Shown one piece after another: positions 1-12,100 of a stretch of DNA of 64,000 bases. How positions within the stretch are numbered: position 1 is the stretch's first letter; each line of letters starts with the position of its first letter. A program made the position numbers and the translations under genes. The stretch is from Hirudo medicinalis. Lineage: Eukaryota; Annelida; Clitellata; Hirudinida; Hirudinidae. The notes under the pieces were generated by a model that made no database searches, was not told the DNA's origin, and saw nothing but the letters and a program-made list of their open reading frames with translations. The DNA lies in contig MPNW01000465.1 of NCBI GenBank assembly GCA_011800805.1, positions 46,104-110,103 of the forward strand, in the 5' to 3' direction.

Positions 1-683
1 TTTACTTGTTGAAAGTGACAAAATTATCCGAGTTAGCAAAATTGGACAATATTCTTCAGCTTAAATTCATTAACGCTGTAATAAAGCAATAATAACAGTA
101 TGAATAAATTACTATGCAATGACAATATTATCAATAAAATAAAACTCATGTTTAAGCAAACCCTAGGGAATGTTTATGTTCATATGAGCACATATTTGTG
201 AGTCCCTAATAATCTCTCCTGTCGTAGACGATTGTAACAATTGTAATCTCATGAGCTCACAAGATTAAATAAATCGAGGTCAAAGACTCAACCTGACCCA
301 GAAAACCAACACAAATGACCTTCAGGTTTGCAATAAATGTTCAATATTTGTTAGAATATTCAATATTTTCCCTCTCCCCTGGGATTGTTATTCTTGTGTC
401 GACCTTTTTGGTTTGGTAATACCATTAGTGATAATGATTATATTATTATAATTATTATTAATTATTATTAATTATAGTTATTATTAATTATTAATTAATA
501 TTAATAATATTATAATACCGTTGCTAATATTAGTAGTAATTATAAATTATGAGGTCTTAATTAAGGGTTGTAAACTCACAACTTTACACGATTCTCTTTA
601 GTTGCAGATTAGGTACATAAAATATACCTAACCCTAACCCTTAAATATTCCTCAATATAACACTATTATTTTTAAATACCCAC

Positions 684-915
684 CTGCAAGTCTTTCTGCC
701 AAAGTAAGAGCATTCATTGGACCAGAGATACCGTGGAGGAAGTTGCGCCCAGATGGGGTGAGGAACCCTGGGACCAAGGACGAGAGGGTATTCTGATGAT
801 TGGGGGATGTGGCAAACCCCATTGCGGGGAGATTGTGGGCTTGGTTGGTCAGAGGACAAAAGGAATTCGATGCCATGTCTGGGAAGGAGATTGTGTGTCT
901 GTTCTGATAGTTCAT
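684..915 (-). CDS. dmbx: DMBX1-like paired-class homeobox gene, N-terminal coding exon (partial)
   Basis: Read on the minus strand, an ATG at 915 opens 77 codons that end in GPMNALTLAERLA, followed by a single G and a strong donor (GTGGGTA). In vertebrate DMBX1 the segment ALTLAERLADIILEARYG precedes the homeodomain. The split G plus an incoming AT would make that Asp, so motif and splice phase agree. DMBX proteins are homeodomain transcription factors of anterior brain and eye patterning (family knowledge). The rest of the exon is Ser/Pro/Asn-rich, as expected for a divergent N-terminus. No homeodomain exon is visible in bases 1-683, so the gene continues off the left edge. The start is the first in-frame ATG. 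The identification rests on one short conserved motif. Confidence 0.7.
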
Positions 916-965
916 GTTGAAAAATTATTTCTAAAATATATTTTCAATGCAATAATTTCTCGATC

Positions 966-1040
966 TGTTACGTCACAATAAATCGGCAAGTTGTGAGCGT
1001 CACGTCACGTCATGTCATGCTAGGTCACGTTAGTACGTCG
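966..1040. promoter_or_regulatory. Cluster of CRE/bZIP-like TGACG half-sites upstream of the DMBX-like start
   Basis: Within 75 bp the plus strand carries TTACGTCA, then GCGTCACGTCACGTCATGTCATG and GGTCACGTTAGTACGTCG. That is at least four TGACG or TGACGT half-sites. They lie 55-125 bp upstream of the DMBX-like ATG at 915 on the minus strand, so a proximal-promoter role is plausible but unproven. Confidence 0.3.
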
Positions 1041-1357
1041 AGAAATTTTAAAAGCATTTCATTCGAGCGACAGAGCTTCTTATAAACTTCAGGACTGAGC
1101 ACTTTTATAGGAGATGGAAGGATCAGGTCCATGGAAAACCGATTAATGGGCGGAGATGCTGGAAGCTGCAGCGACTGGATCCTTGGAATGGCATTGGATG
1201 ATTCTGCTAAATGACAAGCAAATGTCCTTCCACGATAGGAGTAGGTTGGCGCACTTTCCAGTGGATGGATTATTGAGTTATGAGTGTTTGGTCGTCCGAT
1301 TAACTCTTTATGTCCGATAGATTGTCGAATGTGTGATTTTATCAATTTGATCTCCAT
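1025..1357 (-). other. Unassigned 110-codon open frame, possibly transcribed
   Basis: A minus-strand frame of 110 codons lies upstream of the DMBX-like exon, in a segment less AT-rich than its flanks. I recognise no domain and see no convincing splice junction to the exon at 684-915. It could be 5' untranslated sequence, a conserved noncoding element or a chance frame. Confidence 0.15.
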
Positions 1358-2148
1358 TTGTTTTCATTGTGAAAATAACTGTTAACTAACTTTAAGTTGG
1401 CAAATACTTGAAATCTTTCAATCGATGAATGAGTGTTTTAAAGTTATCTCCAACTGTTGACAATCATCATCCGTCTTCAGATAGAAATGTAAAAATTTAT
1501 TTATTTACCTTTACGTTAAATAATATTGCTAATATTACAAATAAAGTAATGTTTTTGTAATATGTTATTTAAATCAATTATCCATTTCATTTTATATTGC
1601 TTGATAAATTGCAACTTATAAACTTAACGTAAAAACTCTCTAGGTTCTAGAAAAAGAAGATATCTTGATAAAAAAAATCTTACAACAAAGATGTTCTCCT
1701 GCGACAGATTCTTATTGCAAATGCTTCTTAATTTAGCCGAATAATCAGCTATTTATTTCATTAAACTCAAAACAAATAAAAAATCAACTTCAACCAAGTA
1801 AAGCAACGTTTTGATCGTTCACAAAATCTCTGTAATTGATTAAAATCCTTCATTTAATAAATCCGAGAATGAAGAATCATGTTTCTATTAATGGGAATGA
1901 AATGTGAACTAAATTATCAAAGACAAACACCGTGACAAACACCTCTGAAAGATGGAGTGGTGTGTTCCTGATCAAGGGGCTTATAAGCACTGAATATCAC
2001 CAGGATTCCAAGGGCTTTGTCAGAGGATTAAGGAGGAAAGCATTTTATTTCTTTCAAGACTGACGCTGTTGCTCAATTTTTTTTTGTGGACAATCGATAT
2101 TAGTTGCTTTTAATTATTAATATTTATTACTATTAATATTATTGTTGC

Positions 2149-2292
<144 letters not shown>

Positions 2293-2681
2293 GTAAATAT
2301 GTTATAATGATAATTACATTACAATAAATTGCTATCCCCCAACATTAATATCTTGTAATCTTAAATAATTTATAATAAGATATTTTTCGGGAAATCCATT
2401 GCAATAAGTTAAGTTTATCAAATGTATTTTTTGCTGCATTTTAGATTTTGTAATGGATTTTGTGCCACTGAGTCATGGTATTGTGATGTTGTTTATAAAC
2501 TTGTAATATTAATAATAATAACAATAACAATATTAACAATTAATTATTAATATAATAATGATAAATAATTCTTAAAATAGTTATTAGTAATTTTTATTAT
2601 CCAATTTAATTACCATATTCTGCAACAATTATTTTTGTATTACCATTCGTCTGCATTTTCATTTAATGTTTATAAATTTGT

Positions 2682-2712
<31 letters not shown>

Positions 2713-3825
2713 ACAATAAAATTTATTGCTTCCTGGTTGAAACGTGTTACCACCTTTAATAATTAATGCCAATCAGCTGCTCTCAGCCCTTTAAATTTGA
2801 TCGTGCCCAGCAGCCATTTAAAAGCCCATTCAGGTCCGTCCGTATCCATGGTAACCGCACATCAACGCACCTGTCTCCTCAAGCGTGGAACAGCCTTCTA
2901 ATCCCCGAACATCGGATCTCACCTGACCTCACCTTGACCTTTTCAGTGGATTTATCTCCTCCGTTCGTGTTCATTCCTTCTTTCCTTCCAGCTGTTTTTC
3001 TTCGTGGATTTGGAGGCATCGTGTTTCGGCATGGTTGCTTTTCAAGAATTTTATTTTAAATAATTATTATAAATAATTATATATTATTTAATTATATCAA
3101 AATAATTTCGTTTTAATGTAAGTGTGTAATTATAATATCTAATTGTTTAATGGATTGATGGATGGATGGATAAATGGATAATATTGAGCAGAATTAACAT
3201 TCTTCCAGAGAATGCGCCATCTAACGGCCACGTCAGACACCGAAGTGGCATTTCCTGTGGTTGTCATGTTGAAGTGGTTGAAGTATTACATTCATTTCAA
3301 TCATTTCAATCAACCCACATTTACTGACGACAATAATTCCATGTTATTAAAATTCGCGATTTTATCATCATTATTTCAAAACAATTTTTCTCCAAGAAAA
3401 CGCATAATAAATTAATGCAAAAAAACTCGGAATAAATATGCGTTTAAGTGAAATAAATGATTATTTGCCCAGCAAGCGATAGAATAATAATAAGAAGTGG
3501 GAAAGATCTCAAACAAAGAATATTTTTATGAATTTCTCCATTTCCCATCCACGGAGAAATGATCTCCGATTCATTGTCGCTCGTGTGAAGGCACGCAGTC
3601 GAGAGGTCGCCATTGAACCGACCGGAACTTGCCTTCTCCGCCATGTTTGTTTTGTAGGGCGATCATCTTCGAACCGAACGAACTGGCCACTCTCCTTCCG
3701 GTCATGTGATCTTAAAGTGACCATCTTGATGGACGCGTAAAATCACTTTCAATTGTGGAGTTGTGATTTCATGTGAACTTTCTGTGGCGCCATCTATCGC
3801 GACGTTCGATAGGATGTTAATGGAT

Positions 3826-3826
3826 A

Positions 3827-3866
<40 letters not shown>
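3826..3866. repeat. (ATT)n microsatellite
   Basis: A pure TTA/ATT array of about 41 bp. Confidence 0.95.
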
Positions 3867-3869
<3 letters not shown>

Positions 3870-6434
3870 TTCTACTACTGAAGTATTAAAAACGCATTCA
3901 ATAATTACTACATGTTACATCAGAGAAATTAATTATGATTGTTTTGTAAATTATTACTTTATAATTATTAATATTATTAGTCATTCTAAAAAATAATCGA
4001 ATTAGCAAATTAGATAAAATGAATCTGAAAATTTCCTTTTTCTAGTATTAGTAACAAAATTCATAAAAAAAAAATTATAAAAATAATGACGACAAAAATA
4101 ACAATAGTGACTCCAATAATACAATGCCGGTATAATTTGGCTTCCTTGGGTCCACAGGCAACATGGAATGTTTGGTCAACTCTGAAGATTTCAACTTTCC
4201 AGTCCTTAAGACCTTCCTTCTGTTTGTTTTCTGCCCCCAGCCAAAGTTTAATGAAAACATTTCCAGCTATTTGTCACGCTTTTTCGACATTTGCCGATTA
4301 AATTACTTTTAATTGGCATTAACTTCGTTAATATCCACTATTGTTGTTATTATTGAAATATGACTGATAATAAGCATAATTAAAGTTTAATTAATGATTA
4401 ATGATAGTGCATAAGAATATTTATTATTAAATATGTCTTAAAATCCTCACATTAAAATAAGTAACTGCAATCTTTGAAAGTGAACACGTTACACTCAGTT
4501 ACATCTACATACCGTAACTGACTTGTTAACAATGAACACAAACACGAATTACATCCAAAGAAAGTATCCAACAAATGGTCACGTGATTATCGGCTGATCG
4601 AAGCGATGAAGATGCGAAAGCAACGAGGATGAAGCGTAAAACAAACACAGGAGAAACGAAAGAGCAACAAAAGACAGGTCACAGTTGAGTGGGCACGGGA
4701 GTTGGTTGTGTCAATTTAGCGCAGTGGCACGTCAAATGGTTCTCCTTGTAGGCTTTTCGAGAAGTCCTTCCCAGTAATTGAGTTAAGCGCGTCAGAGAAT
4801 GAAATTAGGAAGTGTTTTGTCAGGAAAGTATCCTTTCTTCGATTGTCCATCTATCCACATTCGTCCATCCAACCTTCCATCCAACTATCCGGCCATCCAT
4901 CCATCATCCGTCCGTCTGTCCGACCATCCATCCATCAATCATGAGATTACACAGGTGCCATAGAAATCTTCATAGGGAGCTGCTAAAGTTTCTAAGGTTA
5001 GTCATAAATAAAACCGACAAAAGAAAAGAATTTTTGGTTTCTGATCCGAAATTAATCCCCAAAACAGTCTCTCGATCCATGACGTCATTAATCATCTTTC
5101 CAGGTCTGCTTCAGATCGTCAAATAAATCAGGACTTGTGAGGAATGTCGCCCTGTTTTCGAGGGCAAACAAATTTCAACCTGCTATGTACAAGAAAAAAA
5201 GCATTCCTGTAAATGATTTCCAAACGATAAAATAGACAAATGACTGGTTTGTAGTATTTCTTTTGGGCTTAAAAGTTGGAAGTTTGATTCTGACTTTAAA
5301 TTTAGAATCTTCTTCCTCTTGTTCATTAGTTTCGGAAAGCATGGATGAAATTGTGATTTCAATCTGATTAAACAATTTTCATTTGCACTCAAATTCCACC
5401 AACCAATCCATGCAACCTCCAGGGAGCAGCCAGTGATTCATCATTTTTATCCAGGGACAAAACAATGATCTGCAAGCACGGAAGATTTAAAGTCCCCTTT
5501 CAGACGCAGAACCATATAGAATCCCTCCCAAGCTGGGACTTTATTCAAGCATCACGATTTTCCTCCATTATCGCTCGCTTGATTCCCGCATTTATCGTCC
5601 AGATTTTTCTTTGGCTTTTCAAAGTTTCTGCTGCTCAAATGACCGGGTTTTCGAGGGTTGAGCAGCATTTTCTGAGTTCTTATCGTTTTCCAGCCAGCAC
5701 TCTAAGTCTAAGACTGTTTCTAATGTGGAAGCCACATTCAGAATGAAGCATTGATTTGATAACTTTTGATTAAATCAGTCAAATATTTGTAATATCAGCA
5801 TCTATTTGATTATTCTTGGATATAAAGCAACTAAGTTTTCTTTAAATTTAAATTACAAGCATATAAAACAGATTTTTTCGCTAAAACTTTCATTTGAACC
5901 TTTTATGACTTACTTACTGAAATAACTTAATATAAATAAAATCAAACCTAATTTAACTAAATAATGAATAAAAGCTTGGATGGCAAACCGAGTAAACCAA
6001 TTCCACTTTTAACGGTGGTAATTTCGGGCAGAAAGAGAATTAATATCTATAAACAACAAGGTGTTCTGATAAAAATGTACACAAAGAAACATAAAGGGAA
6101 ATATGAAGAGGAACCTGAAGATCGAAAGTGGAAAAAAGAAACGAAACTTCACTGAGCCATGCAACAACTGCGAAGGTGTGAAAGAAATTTTCAGAAAGCA
6201 AATCTAGTCTGGCTTGGCTGGCTTAAGGTTGACAGCATCTTATAATGGGGATGATCATGTGCAACACCTTTCCTGCCGTATCTCCTTCCATCAATCCGTC
6301 CATTCCGTCCATTCCATGCGTTACTACGCCTCCATTAGGTGGCTTTAAAGAATCTCGTACTTGCCTTTCATGTGCATTCGATGTGCCACCAACACGAAAT
6401 TGGTTTTATATTTTACTTTATTCTGTGTTATTAT

Positions 6435-6550
6435 ACGAGGAAAGTTTTAACAAAATAACAATTATTGTCATTACATGAGATAAGTTTTAACAGAATAACG
6501 ATTATTGTTATCACACGAGGAAAGTTTTAACAAAATAACAATTATCAGTT
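6435..6550. repeat. 40-bp minisatellite, three units
   Basis: The core AAGTTTTAACA-AATAAC recurs at about 6442, 6482 and 6522, a 40-bp period. Units 1 and 3 are more alike (both with ACGAGGAAAG) than either is to unit 2. Confidence 0.85.
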
Positions 6551-7714
6551 ATTGCTGTTATTGAGCAATCATTGGTGATAACCATTGGTTACACTCGATT
6601 AATGATTCGGTCATTCTAGAATTCAGCGAGAGACTGATTTTTCGTTTCAGGAACAAAAAATATCGTATGGTATTCGCTTCTCCCGATCTGGATTATGTGG
6701 AATGCTGCAAAACTTCCCCCCTCAAATGCCCCGCTTTTAAACGTCGTTGGGTGGATTATGGCGATCCTCCTAATGGGCTTTCGTAGAATCAACTGGCACA
6801 CAAAAATTCATAGCAGGATTTGCTTTTTCCACTTGTTCTCGGATTTTGTTCACGAAGATTTCGGAGGATGATTGATCAGAAACTTGTTTTTTGAAATTGA
6901 CAAATTCTTAATTTTGTTAAAAATTAGGGTGCTGTATTTGTGGTGAACCTTGTAAGAGATTGTTTTATTTCATTTTCACTTAATACTGCCGATGATATTT
7001 CTCCATATAATATTTCTCTTGAAATTTAAAAGAAATATACTTTTCTCGAAATGCCAAGTGAAACTCAGAAAGAGAATTTATTCAGCAAATTTGGTTCTTG
7101 AAGTAAAAACTTGGGAGAGAAGCAATTCAATATCACTCAGAAGGCAAACAACGTCCATGCCAGGAGTTCTTCCATTCATCAGGAACCGCTTCTAAAGATT
7201 ATTTGAATCTATTTAATCTTATTCTCCTCCACACACTTCTCTTTCCTTCCATTTCCGATTGAAGTAGAACGGAGAAGTCATTGTTTTCCGAGTTCAATTC
7301 ACGAAATTTGATTAGGACGTTTTATTTTTCACTTAACTTCCGTCTGCTAATTGAGCATTAAATGAAATCGTGTGACAATTAAGTGCGTTTTTATCAACGT
7401 TTAGTAGCGTATATTCATAATATCTTCATGCTTTCAATTAAGTTTTATTTAATTATAGTATTTTCAAACTGGCAAATGCAGCCTCAACTCGATCTTAAAT
7501 AAAATATTATTGACATCTATCAAACATTCTTCCATTGAAGCTTTATTTATTCAAAGTCACTAAACATCCAGTCCAAAAAACCATGACTTTTGGAAGAAAT
7601 AGCAAGAATTTTCATCATGGAAGCTCGTGTTTAGTGCCATTCATATTATAATCCCAACATAATCGGCTAATCCACTGCGCCGCAGAAGGCGAGAATTTCA
7701 AAAGATCAAAAGTT

Positions 7715-7775
7715 GCCATTCGTCACAATACGTCATCCGTCACGTGACAAAGAACCATAAAAGCGATTTTCTATC
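7715..7775 (+). promoter_or_regulatory. Possible distal promoter motifs of the EF-hand gene
   Basis: CGTCACAATACGTCATCCGTCACGTGAC, which contains CRE-like half-sites and a CACGTG E-box, is followed by CCATAAAAG, a weak TATA-like string. It lies about 320-380 bp before the EF-hand start codon. The assignment is speculative. Confidence 0.2.
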
Positions 7776-8024
7776 GGATATAATTGAAAACAAGCTTTAC
7801 TTACACGATAAGTTCAGATTTTTACTATTTGATTTATTTCTATTTACATTTTTGTAAGTATTTAAGTTTTTTTTTTAATTCTAAGTATTACAAGTATTGC
7901 ATGAATTAAGATTTATTGTTTTAATTTGTTTGCAAAAAAAAATTCAAAAATTTATTAAGGTTAAAAGTGATGAGAAAGTTTTTGTAATCAAAGATTTTTT
8001 TAGCATTAGTCTGGAGACCAGAAG

Positions 8025-8038
8025 GTTGCTATGGAAAC
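8025..8038 (+). promoter_or_regulatory. RFX X-box upstream of the EF-hand gene
   Basis: GTTGCTATGGAAAC fits the nematode X-box consensus RYYNYYATRRNRAC at every position and differs from the palindrome GTTGCCATGGCAAC at two. It ends 57 bp before the ATG at 8096. X-boxes bound by RFX factors at this distance are typical of ciliary genes (established knowledge). Its use here is inferred. Confidence 0.55.
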
Positions 8039-8095
8039 CCATTTATTTTGATCGATCAACGGTAAGCAAGTGATTTTATAACTGGAAAAGTAAAG

Positions 8096-8216
8096 ATGGT
8101 GACCAGTTCAATATGCGATTTGGAAAAGAAAATAAGAAATCTCGCAATTTTAAAAGGAATCCGAACTTCTCAATTTTTCTTAGACTTTGATAAATCGCGG
8201 TCAGGATTCATAACAG
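8096..8216 (+). CDS. EF-hand gene exon 1
   Basis: ATG at 8096. It encodes the leader and the first half of EF unit 1 (FFLDFDKSRSGFIT). The phase-1 donor ACAG|GTGTTA is followed by an acceptor at 8355. Confidence 0.75.
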
Positions 8217-9085
8217 GTGTTATTTGTTAACATTTGTTGTGATTATTTTAACGCTTTCAATGGTTGACTACCTATTCTAAGTTCTTTATTGGAAGTGCCG
8301 GTCTTACTTAATAGCGCGCAACTTAATCTTCAACGTTGATGCTAAATATTTGTAGCATCCCAGTTCTTCAGAGTGTTAAATATCAGCTTTGGACTGACAT
8401 TTAATTGTGAAGAGCAACAGGCGTTCATCGACTCTTATGAATGTGGCAGAATGGGAATGATTAATTACAAATTATTCTGTGAATCCATTAACAAGCCCTT
8501 CGATCCTAAAAACTTCATAGTAGATCCATGGTGCCAAGCCAGATGGCAATGTTATAGGTAATCAGATAAAGAGATTTTTTAGATTTCGTACCACTTGATC
8601 ATTTTCGAATATTTACATAACAAAGGAAAATGGCTTTACAAATTCACCTGTGATTTTAAGGTGAACCTCAATCAACTTTGATTTTATACAAACATTAGAC
8701 TAAACATTAATATTTTAGCAAACTCATAAAAAACCATTCTAAAGTCAAGTTTTTTTATTTACTCTAGTCTAGACATATTTCAAAAATAAGGGTCATGCAA
8801 AAAATCATTTGTAAATAATTGCAATTTAAGAAAACGCTTCCTCTTGAACAGCAAGCCAGAAAACTTCTGCTGGACGCCCGATTTGGAGCCTCTATTGAAT
8901 GTGTTGTTGAAAAGAATCCACGACTTTTACGAATATCGGGGTCTGTCCATAAAATCCTTGTGCAAAGAATACGACCAGCTACGAGAAGGACGGATTAGTG
9001 AGACTCAGGTGCTTCTTTGGTTATTAATCAATTTACCTGATTTGATGGACTTTGATTTTGTTGAAGATTATTATTGATATTGTTG

Positions 9086-9124
<39 letters not shown>

Positions 9125-12100
9125 GACAATGACATTATTAATGACAATGATAATGATAACAATCACAATATTAATTTCCTACATTGTGTTGTTTTGACCA
9201 GTTTTACAGGAGTTTTGTGAGGCCAGAGAGTTTTACAAAGGAGGACATCATTCTGATCATCCAAAAGTATCAGGACCCCAACGTTTCAGGGATGGTGAAG
9301 TACATGGAACTGTACCAAGACCTCAAGGCGTTCGATAAACCACCAATTGGAAGATCAAGTGGAATGAGGAATGTATCCTGCTGTGAATCAAAAGTAAGCA
9401 GTTTGCTGTCCTTAAAATTGTTTTTGTTGTCTCAAACATCCAAACTGAATGAGGTAAGCTTAAGCTCAGTGAATCTTAAGGTACCTTTACTTTTACTCAC
9501 TGAAATTTCTAATGTTATTATTGTTATGTTTTGATAATTGTTTTTTGTGTTTTATTCTTCTTCTTTTTCTGAACTTAATAATTTCATTCTAGGACCCTGT
9601 TTGCAAGGACCTCCAATCCTTACTTAATGAGTTGTGCAAGGTGGCATACAAGCACCAAGTTAGATGCTATGAATTCTTCAAGGACTATGACCCCCTGAGA
9701 TCAGGATCAATCTCAGTCACTCAGTTCCTCTCAGCCCTCGATCTCTGTCTCGGCAACCTTATCAGACTGTCAGAAGAAGACAAGGCCATTTTGTGGCAAG
9801 GCTACTTATTGCCTGATGGAAGGATCTGTTACAGAGAGTTCTGCTCTCTGTTAGATGATGGTAATTATAGTTTTCAATTGGAAATGAAAATAGAAAATGT
9901 AATTTTAAGTTTATTTAGTTATTAATTTTGTTTTAAAATGATTTTGAACTTGATCTAACTAAACGCATAATTCATTCTAATTTGTAATGGTTCATGATTA
10001 CCAATGGTTGGCTTAAAATTAACACATCACTCAAAATCTTCAATTTCTTTCGTAAAAGCTTTTCTTGAAACGAATTTGGAGAAGAAACCTACAAAGGAAG
10101 TTGAGATTGTTCAGCCTGGTAGTTTCTCCAGGGTAGGTTTGCCTAGTTGCTAGCAATTTGAATGAAGCTAATAGCTTCAATACTGTTACTAATTACTGCA
10201 TTAAAATTTACAACGTAATGTTACTTAAAAATTACAATTGTTCAAAATTTGCAGAAGTTGTGCACCTGTATGTATTTCATAGTTACTGATGTTCCTGTTG
10301 GTTTTGCTTTCCAAACTTTCCAATCATGACTAAAGACTGCTCCTTTTCTTTTATTGTTTTGAATGTTATTTTGTATTTGTGTAAAATCTTTGTCAATAAT
10401 TTAACAATTCATCAATTTATTTTACCAGGTGATGGTTGAATTGTCCTCAGAGGAGGAGGAATGCCTCAAGGGGATTTTGCAGAGAATCAAGAAGGAAATG
10501 GACTTTACAAGGCCACCACTTATTTATTTCTTCAAGAACTTCGACACTGTCAGAAATTATCGCTTTAAGATTTGCTGTTGTTTTAAAATTCCACTCTTTT
10601 CTTAATTAATATATTTGTAATCCATTAAGTTGGCATGTGGCATTGTTTACATGGTTAATACTGCAGTTGAGGCATATACTTCTTATACTTCATTTACTTC
10701 TTAAGGCTCATTTCATTTCTTTCTTAAAATGTTTGCTTTTGTTTAATCATTATTATTGCTGAAATTAGTAATTTGAAGTTTAAAAGTATTGTTAAAATAT
10801 TTTACATTTGAACTACTTTATTCCATCTCAGGGTTTGAATAGGAGGGTTGTGACCAAGTCTCAGTTCGCCAGGGTGTTGAGCAACAGTCAAATAAATGTG
10901 CATCCCCAGGAATTCTCACTCCTCTGCAAGAAATTCACCTGTTCAGATCCAGACACCATCAATTACCCTGCATTTGTTGAGATGGTCGATTCTTGTTGGT
11001 TAACTTCAAACTTATTTTGATTAATTTCCTAATAATTTATTCATTTATTTATTTGTCTTTTATTTCATCGCTGACTTAAACAAAGTTTGTCGACTTACGT
11101 GAAATTGTAATTTCTTTTTGAATCATGAAGTATCAATATTATTCAAGTATTCAATGCTAATCACCAATTATTAAATTCATCAACTTTATAGGTTAGGTTT
11201 GGATGAATTTCTAAATATCTGATTCATTTCATTAAACCCCATTTAATAAAATGTTTAACTGATAATTGGAAACTCACATCATTCATAAAGTTGTAGAAAT
11301 TGAGAAGTGCAGAAACACCATAAAGATGATGACCAATGAATGCAAAAGTGGTGTTCAAAAGAAATGCACAGTGGATGAAAATGAGGATCTTGACCTTGGG
11401 AATCTTATGATAAGGTTGAGACACCACATTATAGTGAACAGAATAAGAGTGAGTAATTTATTGTATTTTCTATCTTTGTTTCATTTTTGATCAATATTTC
11501 TTTTCATTTAGGAATTGAGTGGATTTCTTTGAGATTTTAATAAGTTAATTTATATTATTAAAATTTTCTAAATATTATATAGAAATAAATTCAAGTCTAG
11601 CAACGAAGGTAACAATTTTAATCAGCTATTAATAGAAAATTTAAAAAAATGATTTCATGATTTTTCTTCTGACTCATTTAATTTCAAATGGAAAATTCTG
11701 TAAAGGTTAGGTTCATTCTATTGTAGACCAAAGATTTTTTTCAAGATTTTGACACTTTGAGATCAGGAAAAATAACAAAATCTCAGTTCAAGAGATCTCT
11801 GATGGCCATGGGATGTGGCCCGATACATTCTGGATTGAATTTCTCACTAGCTCAGTTAAATGTTTTGGCTGATAGTTACACCCACCCTTGTGACTGTAAC
11901 AGTTCATGTTGGATGAAGTTTATTGAAGATCTTGAGAGTGGTTTGCATCACTGTAACTTCAATGTATTAAAAGAAATTGTGGGTGCTGTTTAGTGTTTAC
12001 ATTGAAGGGCATTAATATTGCATATTTGAACCTGAGTTATATTTAAAAAAAACTACCTACATTATTTATTGAGCTTTATAACTTGTTAATTGCTAAAAGT

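Noticed and set aside
627..645. CCTAACCCTAACCCTT, telomere-like repeat
   Set aside because: Only about two units inside AT-rich DNA; no array, so not a telomere or clear interstitial telomere.
2842..2855. GTATCCATGGTAAC, X-box-like palindrome
   Set aside because: Mismatches the consensus at key positions and has no gene start nearby.
3528..3740. Open frames on both strands in a GC-richer patch
   Set aside because: No domain and no splice sites; possibly regulatory but unsupported.
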